From Labilibaculum sp. (lineage in GTDB: Bacteria > Bacteroidota > Bacteroidia > Bacteroidales > Marinifilaceae): a stretch of DNA of 64,000 nt. The DNA lies in contig NZ_OY761461.1 of NCBI RefSeq assembly GCF_963664555.1, forward strand, positions 2,046,001 to 2,110,000, given 5' to 3'. A program made the translations under genes and the position numbers. The notes beneath the pieces were generated by a model. It was not told where the DNA came from. It ran no database searches and saw only the letters and a program-made list of their open reading frames with translations. Shown piece by piece: positions 52,195-61,315 of the stretch (position 1 is the first letter of the stretch; each line of letters opens with the position of its first letter).

Positions 52195-52875
52195 TTAATT
52201 GAAATCGACAATGTATTTTTTTAATGTCTTTAAATCAGAAAGGACATATTCTTCAGGAATATTGAAATCGTCTTCACTAACAGCAATTAGATTTACTGAT
52301 TGTGCTGTAAATTTTGCTTTTACTTGATTCATAGTAGTTTCAAATTCCATAAGTACTCCCGGGATTTGGTACAATGGAGTGTTACGGTTGGGATCTTTTA
52401 GGCCAATTTCCGAAGTGTAGTAAAGATTGATTTGAGTTTTTGATTGATCGGCCATGAAAACCGTTGCTTTTTTACATTCATAACCAGCTATTAGCTTTGC
52501 GGAATCATTGTATTCTATTTTTGCCGGAGGTAGTTGATTGTATACAAATGCAACTTCATCTTTAGGAAATTCATAGTTAAGCTTATTGCTCAATACCTTT
52601 AGTAAAATATTACTGTTTGGGTTGTTGTATTTAGAAAGAAATTTTGTGCTGAAAAAGCCAAGATAGCCTTCAGATATTAGACATATATTATTATCCTTAA
52701 AGCGCAATTCTACTTTATTTGGTAAAAGAGCAATTATTGGGTTGTCTTTTTCCGAGGAAAAATAACTAACATTATAGGTAATTATCCCTTCACTAATTTT
52801 ATTCTCAGTTTCTGATTTTGTTTTGCATCCCCAAGTCATTAATAAAATTAGAATTACTGATAATCCTTGCTTCAT
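52195..52875 (-). CDS. Hypothetical lipoprotein
   Basis: 226 residues. Lipoprotein signal with lipobox MTWGC (Cys16), mature part beta-rich: EGIITYNVSYFSSEKDNPI, GYECKKATVFMADQSKTQINLYYTSEIG. This GYxCKKA...YYT pattern is like GLPGLI/DUF4412-type periplasmic proteins. Single gene, role unknown. Confidence 0.75.
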   Translation of the reverse strand: MKQGLSVILILLMTWGCKTKSETENKISEGIITYNVSYFSSEKDNPIIALLPNKVELRFKDNNICLISEGYLGFFSTKFLSKYNNPNSNILLKVLSNKLNYEFPKDEVAFVYNQLPPAKIEYNDSAKLIAGYECKKATVFMADQSKTQINLYYTSEIGLKDPNRNTPLYQIPGVLMEFETTMNQVKAKFTAQSVNLIAVSEDDFNIPEEYVLSDLKTLKKYIVDFN

Positions 52876-53356
52876 AGGATAATGTTTTGGTTAGTTTATA
52901 TTTATTGAAACAGATATGTGTTGCCACAACAATTAAAAGCTATCCATGAATACAATAAATAGTTTTCTAAAAGTATGAAAACATTAGAGAATCCAATATT
53001 AAATTTTGGCATCTTACACGAAATTGCAGGATATTTTTACGAAAATCACATTTCGGGCCTATTAAATTCCACTTTTGGGTAATACGCAAATAATTGATTG
53101 GGGTTGTACTAAAAAATAAGTAAGACTGTTGCAATCCTTACTATTACACAAAACAGATTTGGGCAGGAAATTTGTGATAAAATGAAGGGGGGAGGATTTA
53201 AATTATCATAACTACAATAATAGATTGACTTTTGCAAACGAGTGTATTTTTTAAGATTGTTCGTTTTGAATTTCATGTATTTACAGAATTTATTACTAAA
53301 CAGTAAATTTACAAGTGGTGTAATGTGTTGAAAAACAGGGGTTGAAAAATATTATA

Positions 53357-53375
53357 AATGAAAAGGTATTTCATT
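53357..53375. promoter_or_regulatory. Inverted repeat overlapping the arcC -33 box
   Basis: AATGAAA-AGGTA-TTTCATT, perfect 7-nt arms. It touches the -33 box, so a bound protein would block the promoter. Regulator unknown. Confidence 0.35.
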
Positions 53376-53402
53376 GTTTTATTGTAATTTTTTCTAGATT
53401 TG
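53373..53402 (+). promoter_or_regulatory. Promoter of arcC-argF
   Basis: ATTG (53373-53376), 18 nt, TAGATTTG (53395-53402), an exact -7 box. Start of transcription about 30 nt before the arcC ATG. Confidence 0.6.
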
Positions 53403-53435
53403 CACTGTGAAAAGAAAAACATAAATGGAAAAGTA

Positions 53436-54416
53436 ATGAAAAATAAATTAGCAGTTATAGCATTAGGTGGAAATGCCTTGTTGAGGGGGAATCAAAAAGG
53501 GACTGTTGAGGAGCAGACTCAGAATACAATTGATACTCTTGAAAATCTTATTTTTCTTGTAAAGGAAGGGTATGATGTTATTATTGCTCATGGTAATGGC
53601 CCTCAGGTAGGTAATATCTTAATGAGAAACGATGCCGGTGAGCAGCTTTACAATATTCCCCAGATGCCTTTAGATATTGATGTGGCTGATTCTCAGGGCG
53701 GAATTGGTTATATGATTGAGAGAAATTTGCGTAATGTATTAAAGCAAAATGGTATCGAGAAAGATGTGGTGACCTTGGTGACTCAGGTTGTTGTTGATAG
53801 GAATGATCCGGCATTTGCAAATCCTTTAAAGCGTGTTGGTAAAATTTATACCAAAGCGCAGGCTGATGAATTAAGTGCTGAGAAAGGATGGATTTTTAAG
53901 GAAGAGGTGAAAACAGATGGAGGATGGAGACGTGTTGTGCCTTCGCCAAAACCAATTCGGGTATTGAATGAAAAGGTAATTGAAAACTTAGCTCGTCAGG
54001 GAAATATCGTAATTACTGTTGGTGGTGGTGGTATTCCGGTTTCTGAAGATGAAAATGGCAACCTTTGTCCGGTTGAGGCTGTAATTGATAAAGATCTTGC
54101 TTCGGCATTGATTGGAGCCCGAATTAAAGCTGATGAATTTTATATTCTTACTGATGTTTCTTTTGTTTATCATGATTTTAGGGGGCCAAATGAGAAAAAG
54201 CTTGAGTTCTTGAATCATGCCGATACAATGAAATATATGGAAGATGGTACTTTCGCAGAAGGATCTATGGCTCCAAAGATCCGTGCATGTTTAAGTTTTA
54301 TTGAAAATGGAGGAGGTAAATCAGTGATAACTGAAGCAACTAAATTGGTAGATAAGTCTTACGGAACCAAAATAACAATGGAGTACGATATAAACGACGT
54401 AGAGCATAATTTTTAA
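53436..54416 (+). CDS. arcC: Carbamate kinase
   Basis: 326 residues from the ATG at 53436; the frame upstream starts inside the promoter. Amino-acid kinase fold: VIALGGNALLRGNQKGTVEEQ, VIIAHGNGPQVGNILMRN, ITVGGGGIPVSED, GSMAPKIRACLSFIENGG. It makes ATP from carbamoyl phosphate in arginine or citrulline breakdown. It is followed by ornithine carbamoyltransferase; no arginine deiminase gene is in the window. Confidence 0.95.
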   Translation: MKNKLAVIALGGNALLRGNQKGTVEEQTQNTIDTLENLIFLVKEGYDVIIAHGNGPQVGNILMRNDAGEQLYNIPQMPLDIDVADSQGGIGYMIERNLRNVLKQNGIEKDVVTLVTQVVVDRNDPAFANPLKRVGKIYTKAQADELSAEKGWIFKEEVKTDGGWRRVVPSPKPIRVLNEKVIENLARQGNIVITVGGGGIPVSEDENGNLCPVEAVIDKDLASALIGARIKADEFYILTDVSFVYHDFRGPNEKKLEFLNHADTMKYMEDGTFAEGSMAPKIRACLSFIENGGGKSVITEATKLVDKSYGTKITMEYDINDVEHNF

Positions 54417-54480
54417 TTAACTATTATTAATATCAGATTATAATTACTTTTGTGATTGTAATTTTTAAAAAATACATACC

Positions 54481-55482
54481 ATGGCTTTTAATTTAAGAAA
54501 CAGAAACTTTTTGAAGTTGTTGGATTTTACTCCAAAGGAAATGCAATATTTATTGGATCTTGCAAGAGATCTAAAGAGAGCAAAATATGCAGGTACAGAA
54601 GTGCAGACTATGAAGGGAAAGAATATTGCGTTGATATTTGAAAAATCTTCAACCCGTACTCGTTGTGCATTTGAAACAGCCGCTTACGATCAAGGTGCAC
54701 ACGTTACTTATTTAGGTCCTTCTGGTTCTCAGATTGGTGTTAAAGAGTCAATGGCTGATACAGCCCGCGTTTTGGGACGTATGTATGATGGTATTGAGTA
54801 CCGCGGATACGGACAGGCTGTTGTAGAGGAGTTAGGTAAATTTGCGGGGGTTCCTGTTTGGAATGGCTTGACAGATGAATTTCATCCAACTCAAATACTA
54901 GCTGATTTTTTAACTATGATGGAGCATTCAGACAAGCCGCTTAGTCAAATTTCATTTGCATATTTAGGCGATGCTCGTAATAATATGGCTAATTCTTTAA
55001 TGGTTGGTGCAGCTAAAATGGGTATGGATGTAAGAATCGTTGGTCCGGCTAATCTTCAACCAGAAGAAGAATTGGTGGCTCAATGCATGGAGATTGCTAA
55101 AGAAACTGGTGCAGTTATTTCAATTACTGATGATGCACAAGCGGGAGTTAAAGGATGTGATTTCCTTTATACTGATGTTTGGGTATCGATGGGTGAGCCC
55201 GATAAGGTATGGGAAGAAAGAATTGGTATTCTAAAGCCATATCAGATTAATGCTGATTTGATGACAGCTACTGGAAACGATAAGTGTAAATTTATGCATT
55301 GTTTACCAGCATATCACAACAGACAAACAAAAGTTGGTGAAGAGGTTTTCCAAAAGTTTGGTATGGATGGTGTTGAGGTTACAGAAGAGGTTTTTGAATC
55401 TCCTGCATCTATTGTATTTGATGAAGCTGAGAATCGTTTGCACACAATTAAAGCAGTAATGGTTGCCACTTTAGGAGCATAA
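54481..55482 (+). CDS. argF: Ornithine carbamoyltransferase
   Basis: 333 residues. Carbamoyl-phosphate loop [45 protein letters not shown], and [11 protein letters not shown] for ornithine. The pairing with carbamate kinase suggests the breakdown direction (citrulline to ornithine and carbamoyl phosphate), in which case arcB would be the better name. 64 nt after arcC, probably one transcript. Confidence 0.95.
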   Translation: MAFNLRNRNFLKLLDFTPKEMQYLLDLARDLKRAKYAGTEVQTMKGKNIALIFEKSSTRTRCAFETAAYDQGAHVTYLGPSGSQIGVKESMADTARVLGRMYDGIEYRGYGQAVVEELGKFAGVPVWNGLTDEFHPTQILADFLTMMEHSDKPLSQISFAYLGDARNNMANSLMVGAAKMGMDVRIVGPANLQPEEELVAQCMEIAKETGAVISITDDAQAGVKGCDFLYTDVWVSMGEPDKVWEERIGILKPYQINADLMTATGNDKCKFMHCLPAYHNRQTKVGEEVFQKFGMDGVEVTEEVFESPASIVFDEAENRLHTIKAVMVATLGA

Positions 55483-55503
55483 TTGAGCTTTTTAGATAAA
55501 AAG

Positions 55504-55531
55504 AAAAGGGTAGTTGTTTGACTACCCTTTT
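55504..55531. terminator. Terminator after the carbamoyltransferase gene
   Basis: AAAAGGGTAGT/ACTACCCTTTT, 6-nt loop, T run on the plus strand; also usable on the minus strand. Confidence 0.85.
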
Positions 55532-55594
55532 TATTTGTTGTTATGTTTTCTTATGTGTATTGTTTTTGTTTAAAATAAAGGCATTCTGTATTTG

Positions 55595-55801
55595 TTAATT
55601 TTTAATATATGTAAAGTTTTTGTTTTTAAGAATTGGATTCCCCGAAATGCCACGTTTTTTTAGCTCATTTTTAAAACTGCAGCCTCCACAACTGCCTCCA
55701 CAACTCGATTTCTGTTTTATGAATAAACGCACAAACTGATATATAGTATATCCCGATGCGAAAATCACAATTGCATAAGTTGATATTAATTGAAAGCTCA
55801 T
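55595..55801 (-). CDS. FeoB-associated Cys-rich membrane protein
   Basis: 68 residues. One helix (AIVIFASGYTIYQFVRLFI) then SSCGGSCGGCSFKNEL. Such proteins follow feoB in many Bacteroidetes and may help in iron handling. Start 4 nt after the feoAB stop. Confidence 0.88.
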   Translation of the reverse strand: MSFQLISTYAIVIFASGYTIYQFVRLFIKQKSSCGGSCGGCSFKNELKKRGISGNPILKNKNFTYIKN

Positions 55802-55805
55802 AATT

Positions 55806-58319
55806 TTAAAGTATTAAATTGCCGGTTTGGTAAATAATAAAGGAAACCAACCAAGCTAATCCTGTGGTGTAAAACACAACAAAAGCTGCCCATTTCCAAT
55901 TGGCTTCTTTAACGATAGTTACGATTACAGCTATACATGGAAAATAGATCAGAATAAATATAAGGAATGATAGAGCCGATAAACTGGAAAAAACATTCTC
56001 GCCTGTTCGATAACTGCCAACAAATTTTTGTTCCTTCAATTTTGTTCTTAATCCTTCACTGGTTTCGCTTGCACCTTCTCCTTCCTGATACAGAACCCCC
56101 ATTGTGCTTACCACCACTTCTTTAGCTGCGATGCCGGTTAAAATGCTTACGGTCATTTTCCAATCGAATCCTAAAGGGTGTAATGCCGGAGCAACAAATT
56201 GGCCGATTTGACCGATGTAAGATTTTTGTTGCTTCTCCTCCAATTTAAGGTTCTGAATTTTTTGAATTTCTATTTCTTTTTCTGATCGTAGCTTTTTTGT
56301 GTCATTTTCACTGTATTTTTGAATGTTGTTAATCTGAGTGTCAAAATTTCGAGATGTTTCCACAATCATTTTATCGTAATCTTTCGAGAAATTGACTTCT
56401 CTGGGAAAATACCCTAAAGCCCAAATCAGAATAGAAGCTAAAAGAATCACGCCTCCCATTTTTTGTAGGTATTGAGCTCCTTTATGCCACATGTGAATTA
56501 TGGTCGATTTAAGAGTTGGCAGACGATAAGGAGGTAATTCCATAACAAAGGGAGCCTCTTTGGATTTGAAAAAGCTCGCTTTAAATACTTTAGCAAAGAA
56601 AATCGCAAGAGTTATACCAAAAGTATAAATTCCGAATAGAACCAAAGTTGCATGTTCAGGGAAAAATGTTCCGATTATTAAAATATAAATAGGAAGCCTT
56701 GCACTGCATGACATGAACGGGGTAATCAGCATGGTTAGTATCCTGTCATTTCTGTTTTCAAGGGTTCTGGTTGCCATTAACGCTGGTACATTACATCCAA
56801 ATCCCATTATTAATGGAATAAATGATTTTCCATGTAAGCCAATTTTATGCATTAATTTATCCATAATAAAGGCCGCTCTAGCCATATATCCGGTGTCTTC
56901 CATAAAGGATATAAAGAAGAATAAAATCAGAATATTTGGTAGAAATACAATAACACCACCAACACCACCAATTATTCCGTCTATAAATAAATCCTTTAAC
57001 GGACCTTCGGGCATAAATTGTTCAATTAATCCTGCAAAGGCATTTACGCCCATATCAATCCATTGCATGGGGTATTCACCCAAATTGAAGGTGGCGTAAA
57101 ATGTCAAAAACATGAATACGAAAAAAATGGGAAAACTAAAAAGTTTATGAGTGATAAACGTATCTATTATTGTGGTTTTCCGTCTTCGTTTAATTGGACT
57201 CTCTTTGTACGTTTCCTTTAGTGCACCATCAATAAATCCATACTTTGAATCGGTAATTACGGTTTCACAAACTTCGCAAAATTCTTTTTCAATTTTTTGA
57301 ATTTCGTTTTTTGCGATGTTCTTGATATTGAAATGCTGGTCACTATCTTGCACCAGGTGACGAGCACTTTTATCACCTTCCAAAAGTTTAATAGCCAGGA
57401 ATCTAGGAGAGGCTTTTGTGCAGATTTTAGGATCCTTTTTTATTTCATGTTGTATTTTAGCGATTGATCTTTCAACCGATTTACCATAGTTTACATGAAT
57501 GTGACGTACAATTGGATCTTTGTCTTCGTACACATTAATTACCTTGTTGAAAAGCTCTTTTATGCCAGTTCCTTTTGGGCTAACGGTTGGAATAATTGGA
57601 ATGCCAAGCATTTTCGCAAGAGATTTGAAATTAAGAACAGCACCTTTTTTTTCCAGTTCATCATACATGTTTAAGGCAATAATCACCTTTATATCCATGT
57701 CAATTAACTGCGTAGTTAGGTATAAGTTTCTTTCCAGATTTGATGCGTCAACAACGTTAATTACCACATCTGGTTTTTCATTCATAATGTATTTGCGAAC
57801 AAATAATTCTTCGGGAGAGTAGGCCGTTAATGAATAGGTTCCCGGAAGATCAGTAATGTTAAAATGGTAGCCATTTTGTTTTACTTTGGCTTGTTTGGCG
57901 TCTACGGTTACTCCGCTGTAATTACCAACGTGCTCTTTTGATCCGGAGGCATAATTGAACAGAGTGGTTTTACCCGAGTTTGGATTTCCAACCAAAGCAA
58001 TGTGGATTTTTTTTCCTTTTTCTTTTGCGGAAGTTTTTAGAATGTCATCACTAATAGTTCCTTCAAATCCATTTGCCTTAATGTTTTTAGCCTCTTCTTT
58101 TGTGATCACTTCAATTAAAGATGCTTCACTTCTTCTAAGGGAAACTTCATAACCCATTATTTGATATTCCACAGGATCTTTTAAAGGAGCATTTTTGATA
58201 ACGGTAACCTTCTTGCCCTTTACAAAGCCCATTTCGGTAATTCTCTTTCGAAAGGCACCGTGACCCTGAACTTTTATTATAATTCCTTCTTGACTATCAG
58301 ATAATTCGGAAAGCTTCAT
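55806..58319 (-). CDS. feoB: Ferrous iron transporter, FeoA-FeoB fusion
   Basis: 837 residues. FeoA-like SH3 domain at 1-75 (LSELSDSQEGIIIKVQGHGAFRKRITEMGFVKGKKV), then the FeoB G domain with G1 GNPNSGKTTLF, G3 ITDLPGTYSL, G4-like ALNMYDE, and a membrane part with two Gate domains (MGFGCNVPALMATRTLENRNDRILTMLITPFMSCSARLPIYIL). It imports Fe2+. About 80 residues with a coiled-coil look are inserted before the last helices (about 650-700), a Bacteroidetes feature. Confidence 0.96.
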   Translation of the reverse strand: MKLSELSDSQEGIIIKVQGHGAFRKRITEMGFVKGKKVTVIKNAPLKDPVEYQIMGYEVSLRRSEASLIEVITKEEAKNIKANGFEGTISDDILKTSAKEKGKKIHIALVGNPNSGKTTLFNYASGSKEHVGNYSGVTVDAKQAKVKQNGYHFNITDLPGTYSLTAYSPEELFVRKYIMNEKPDVVINVVDASNLERNLYLTTQLIDMDIKVIIALNMYDELEKKGAVLNFKSLAKMLGIPIIPTVSPKGTGIKELFNKVINVYEDKDPIVRHIHVNYGKSVERSIAKIQHEIKKDPKICTKASPRFLAIKLLEGDKSARHLVQDSDQHFNIKNIAKNEIQKIEKEFCEVCETVITDSKYGFIDGALKETYKESPIKRRRKTTIIDTFITHKLFSFPIFFVFMFLTFYATFNLGEYPMQWIDMGVNAFAGLIEQFMPEGPLKDLFIDGIIGGVGGVIVFLPNILILFFFISFMEDTGYMARAAFIMDKLMHKIGLHGKSFIPLIMGFGCNVPALMATRTLENRNDRILTMLITPFMSCSARLPIYILIIGTFFPEHATLVLFGIYTFGITLAIFFAKVFKASFFKSKEAPFVMELPPYRLPTLKSTIIHMWHKGAQYLQKMGGVILLASILIWALGYFPREVNFSKDYDKMIVETSRNFDTQINNIQKYSENDTKKLRSEKEIEIQKIQNLKLEEKQQKSYIGQIGQFVAPALHPLGFDWKMTVSILTGIAAKEVVVSTMGVLYQEGEGASETSEGLRTKLKEQKFVGSYRTGENVFSSLSALSFLIFILIYFPCIAVIVTIVKEANWKWAAFVVFYTTGLAWLVSFIIYQTGNLIL

Positions 58320-58337
58320 TCTTATTTATTAATGGAT

Positions 58338-58353
58338 GATGCCATTTGGCATC
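58338..58353. promoter_or_regulatory. Inverted repeat in the feoAB leader
   Basis: GATGCC-ATTT-GGCATC, perfect 6-nt arms, 19-34 nt before the feoAB start codon and downstream of the predicted promoter. It could be an operator for an iron regulator or an RNA hairpin near the ribosome site. Confidence 0.4.
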
Positions 58354-58406
58354 TGATCATTGCAACTTGATTGTAATTTAATTCTTGTGCTTAATTAATA
58401 GCATGT

Positions 58407-58437
58407 CAAACGTATAGGAAAAATAGGTGACTTGCAA
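58407..58437 (-). promoter_or_regulatory. Promoter of feoAB
   Basis: On the minus strand TTG (58435-58437), 20 nt, TACGTTTG (58407-58414), an exact -7 box. The leader would be about 80 nt. The remainder of the 337-nt gap to 58656 holds only the terminator of the DUF3276 gene. Confidence 0.6.
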
Positions 58438-58608
58438 TCCCTAATAGTAGGTATTTTAAACTTTTTAATTCACTGTCTTTAATTGGGATGTGTAATAATT
58501 AATCATATCGGCAAAATTAAATATAAATTTAAGCAAAAGTAAATGTTTTGGAGAAACAGAGATTTTTTGACTTGCTTTTGTATCACTGGGAATTGAATAA
58601 GAGCAAAA

Positions 58609-58634
58609 AAAAGCTGTCAGAAAGGACAGCTTTT
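58609..58634 (-). terminator. Terminator of the DUF3276 gene
   Basis: AAAAGCTGTC/GACAGCTTTT, 6-nt loop, followed by T on the minus strand. Confidence 0.88.
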
Positions 58635-58656
58635 ACAAATAACATATATGCAACTA

Positions 58657-59052
58657 TTATTCCGTTAAATCTTCAAATTCTATATTGGTAAAGGATTCTG
58701 ACTCAAATCCTTCAAGAACTGTTGCTGGTTCATGGTATTGTGAATGGGAATAAGTTTCTTCGTCAGTTTCATTTTCCACATTTGACGATCTGATAAAATC
58801 AATTGCCTCTAAAAGTCCATCTGCAAATTTATCGAAATCTTCTTTGTATAAAAATATTTTATGCTTTTCGAAGGTGAAATTTCCTTCTTTGTCATAACGT
58901 TTTTTACTTTCGGTGATTGTTAAGTAATAGTCGTTTTTCTTTGTTGCTTTAACATCAAAAAAATAAGTTCTTTTCCCCGCTCTTACCGCATTAGAATAAA
59001 TTTCGTCTCGATTATGTTTTTCAAATCCTTCCTTTTTATCGTAACCTTCCAT
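58657..59052 (-). CDS. DUF3276 (PUR-alpha-like) protein
   Basis: 131 residues. YSNAVRAGKRTYFFDVKATKKNDYYLTITESKKRYDKEGNFTFEKHKIFLYKEDFDKFADGL is a single PUR repeat that binds single-stranded nucleic acid. The C-terminal tail is acidic. Common in Bacteroidetes; role unclear. A -7 box (TATTTTTG, minus strand, 59091-59098) precedes it. Confidence 0.93.
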   Translation of the reverse strand: MEGYDKKEGFEKHNRDEIYSNAVRAGKRTYFFDVKATKKNDYYLTITESKKRYDKEGNFTFEKHKIFLYKEDFDKFADGLLEAIDFIRSSNVENETDEETYSHSQYHEPATVLEGFESESFTNIEFEDLTE

Positions 59053-59270
59053 CTGAAAATAATTTGTTATTTATTTTGATTTTATACACTCAAAAATAAA
59101 AAAATATACTTACTATTTATTATGAATATGTATTTTATTGAGGAAAATGTGGTTATTTAAAATGAGTATGCAAACCTTTTCAGGGGATGTGTGCTTTTTT
59201 ACATATTTTTAATATGTAAAGTTATTTTGTTGGGAGGTTTAATTATTTTATCTTATTTGTTGGTTTTTTC

Positions 59271-59300
59271 TTGTTAACAAGTAAAAAAAGCCTATTTTTG
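59271..59300 (+). promoter_or_regulatory. Promoter of the nusB gene group
   Basis: TTG (59271-59273), 19 nt, TATTTTTG (59293-59300). The -33 box lies in a perfect palindrome CTTGTTAACAAG (59270-59281), a possible operator. Confidence 0.55.
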
Positions 59301-59337
59301 CAGCCGAATTAATGTAATTGACAAGTTCTTTAAACGT

Positions 59338-60285
59338 ATGATTAGTAGAAGATTGCTTCGTGTTAAGGTATTACAAATTTTGTATGCCTATTATAAAAAT
59401 CAAGATCGCACAATAGCTAAGGCCGAAAAGGAATTATTCTTTAGTGTCGGAAAAGCTTACGATTTGTATCATTATTTACTTCTACTTATTGTGGATGTTG
59501 CTTTTATTTCTGAAAAGAAAATTGAAAATTCAAGAGGCAAAATTATTCCATCTCATGAGGATTTAAATCCCAACACAAAATTTATTAATAATGCCGTAAT
59601 CAGGCAGTTGGCAGATAATATTCAGTTGAATAGTTATTCTAATTCGCACACCGTAAATTGGAGCGATCAAGAGGATTACGTTCGAATTTTACATGACAAA
59701 TTGATTAATTCAGATTTGTACCGTGAGTATATGTCTTTCCCAGAGAGCACTTATGCTTCTGATAAGAAATTTGTGGAGAAGTTTTTTACTCATATTATTG
59801 CTGCAGATGAGGATTTTTACAGCGTAATGGAAGAGAAAAGCATCTATTGGAATGATGAAATTGAGTTTATTATCAGTATGGTTGTGAGAACAATAAAAGG
59901 ATTTTCTGAAACTGATGATACTTATACTTCTTTAATGTCTTTGTATAAGGATCGCGATGATGAGGATTTTATGAAAACATTGTTCCGTAAGGCGATTATC
60001 AATCATACTGAACATCTGGAATTGATAAAGGCAAATACCAAAAATTGGGATTTGGAGCGTATAGCATATATGGATATTTTGATCATGGAGCTGGCCCTTA
60101 CTGAAATAAAGGAGTTCACAAGTGTTCCTGTTAAAGTGAGTTTTAACGAATATCTTGAGATTGCCAAGTTTTACAGTACTGCAAACAGCAGTAATTTCAT
60201 TAATGGAATTCTGGATAAAATGGTTCAGGAGCTGAAATCAAATGGAACTGTTAAAAAAGCGGGCAGGGGTTTAATAGAGGGGTAA
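59338..60285 (+). CDS. nusB: Transcription antitermination factor NusB
   Basis: 315 residues, twice the length of E. coli NusB, as usual in Bacteroidetes where an N-terminal region of about 150 residues is added. The start RRLLRVKVLQILYAYYKN and the C-terminal LERIAYMDILIMELALTEI, VPVKVSFNEYLEIAKFYSTANSSNFINGILDKM are the NusB domain. It binds boxA RNA with S10 for rRNA synthesis. Confidence 0.94.
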   Translation: MISRRLLRVKVLQILYAYYKNQDRTIAKAEKELFFSVGKAYDLYHYLLLLIVDVAFISEKKIENSRGKIIPSHEDLNPNTKFINNAVIRQLADNIQLNSYSNSHTVNWSDQEDYVRILHDKLINSDLYREYMSFPESTYASDKKFVEKFFTHIIAADEDFYSVMEEKSIYWNDEIEFIISMVVRTIKGFSETDDTYTSLMSLYKDRDDEDFMKTLFRKAIINHTEHLELIKANTKNWDLERIAYMDILIMELALTEIKEFTSVPVKVSFNEYLEIAKFYSTANSSNFINGILDKMVQELKSNGTVKKAGRGLIEG

Positions 60286-60307
60286 TCATCCCAAAGAATA
60301 TAATTTG

Positions 60308-60338
60308 AAATGCGCTCGCCTTTTGGCAATGCGCATTT
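60308..60338 (+). terminator. Terminator after nusB
   Basis: AAATGCGC/GCGCATTT with an inner GCC/GGC pair, followed by a T run. The genes beyond may thus depend on read-through or a separate start. Confidence 0.75.
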
Positions 60339-60413
60339 TTTATTTATTAAGGGAAGCAAATATACTTCCATTAAAATTCACTACATTCGGGAACCAAAAC
60401 GTTTGAACAATTA

Positions 60414-60887
60414 ATGAATAAAAAAACTCATTCTCAAACCATCAAATTTCTTTATAATATACTGTTTGTGGTGATGCTGTTTCCATTTTTAATACAATGC
60501 ACTTCAAATAAAACAGGTAAATTTGATGGTAAATTGATTGAAGGAAAAGCTTCTGAGAAAATTATTCCGCCGAATGGTTTTCCTAAGTTTGAGTTTACTA
60601 AAGAAATACATAAATTTGGAGTGATTTCAGAAGGCGAAATCGTTGTTTGTGATTTCTTTTTCAAGAATATTGGGTCGAAAGATTTAGTAATTAAGAATGT
60701 TGAAACAAGTTGTGGCTGTACTGCAGTGAGATGGGAGAAAAAGCCGGTGAAAGTCGGTGAAGAGTCACATATAACTGTGGAGTTCAATTCAGAGGGAAGA
60801 TACGGAAAACAATACAAGGTGATTACTGTTTTTTGTAATACTTTATCTGGAACAAAAGAGTTAATTATCACAGCACAAGTGGAATAG
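60414..60887 (+). CDS. DUF1573 lipoprotein
   Basis: 157 residues. Lipoprotein signal with lipobox FLIQC, then one Ig-like DUF1573 domain: FGVISEGEIVVCDFFFKNIGSKDLVIKNVETSCGCTAVRWEKKPVKVGEESHITVEFNSEGRYGKQYK. Surface or periplasmic, role unknown. It stands between nusB and yajC, as in many relatives. Confidence 0.92.
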   Translation: MNKKTHSQTIKFLYNILFVVMLFPFLIQCTSNKTGKFDGKLIEGKASEKIIPPNGFPKFEFTKEIHKFGVISEGEIVVCDFFFKNIGSKDLVIKNVETSCGCTAVRWEKKPVKVGEESHITVEFNSEGRYGKQYKVITVFCNTLSGTKELIITAQVE

Positions 60888-60943
60888 AATAATTAGTATT
60901 TGTATAATTAATATGGCCTTTGGCCTTAAAATTCAGGATTGAA

Positions 60944-61264
60944 ATGGATAATTTATTGAACATCTTATTGATGACACAACCTCAAGAGGGACAAAACCCT
61001 ATCATGCAATTTGTACCTCTAGTTCTAATTGTAGTGGTATTCTATTTTTTCATGATCCGTCCGCAAATGAAAAAGCAGAAGGAATTGAAAAAGTTTCGTG
61101 ATGATTTGAAAAAAGGAGATAAGGTTGTAACAACAGGTGGTATTTATGGTAAAGTTCTTGAAATTCAGGAAACTGTAATTATTATGGAAGTTGAAGGACA
61201 AAACCGGTTGAAAATTGACAAAGCTGCAGTAGTTAAAGATATGAGTGACGTTGCTCAAAAATAA
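60944..61264 (+). CDS. yajC: Preprotein translocase accessory subunit YajC
   Basis: 106 residues from the ATG at 60944; a TTG at 60920 would add eight residues. One helix ([26 protein letters not shown]), then the soluble part [22 protein letters not shown]. Part of the SecDF-YajC complex. Confidence 0.94.
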   Translation: MDNLLNILLMTQPQEGQNPIMQFVPLVLIVVVFYFFMIRPQMKKQKELKKFRDDLKKGDKVVTTGGIYGKVLEIQETVIIMEVEGQNRLKIDKAAVVKDMSDVAQK

Positions 61265-61270
61265 TAGTTT

Positions 61271-61295
61271 AGACTGTGCTCTATGAGCACAGTCT
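61271..61295 (+). terminator. Terminator after yajC
   Basis: Perfect 10-bp stem AGACTGTGCT/AGCACAGTCT, 5-nt loop, followed by TTTTC. Confidence 0.85.
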
Positions 61296-61315
61296 TTTTC
61301 TAAATTTTCCAGACA

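Larger units (their letters stand above)
52876..53435. other. 560-nt gap before carbamate kinase
   Basis: The final 80 nt hold the arcC promoter and an inverted repeat (separate entries). In the rest no gene, terminator or strong repeat was found. Confidence 0.45.

Noticed and set aside
52919..52931. TGTTG-CCA-CAACA repeat upstream of the lipoprotein gene
   Set aside because: Arms of five bases are expected by chance at this scale, and there is no promoter box in register.
60912..60928. GGCCTTTGGCC hairpin before yajC
   Set aside because: Four-base arms only and no T run; too weak for a terminator.
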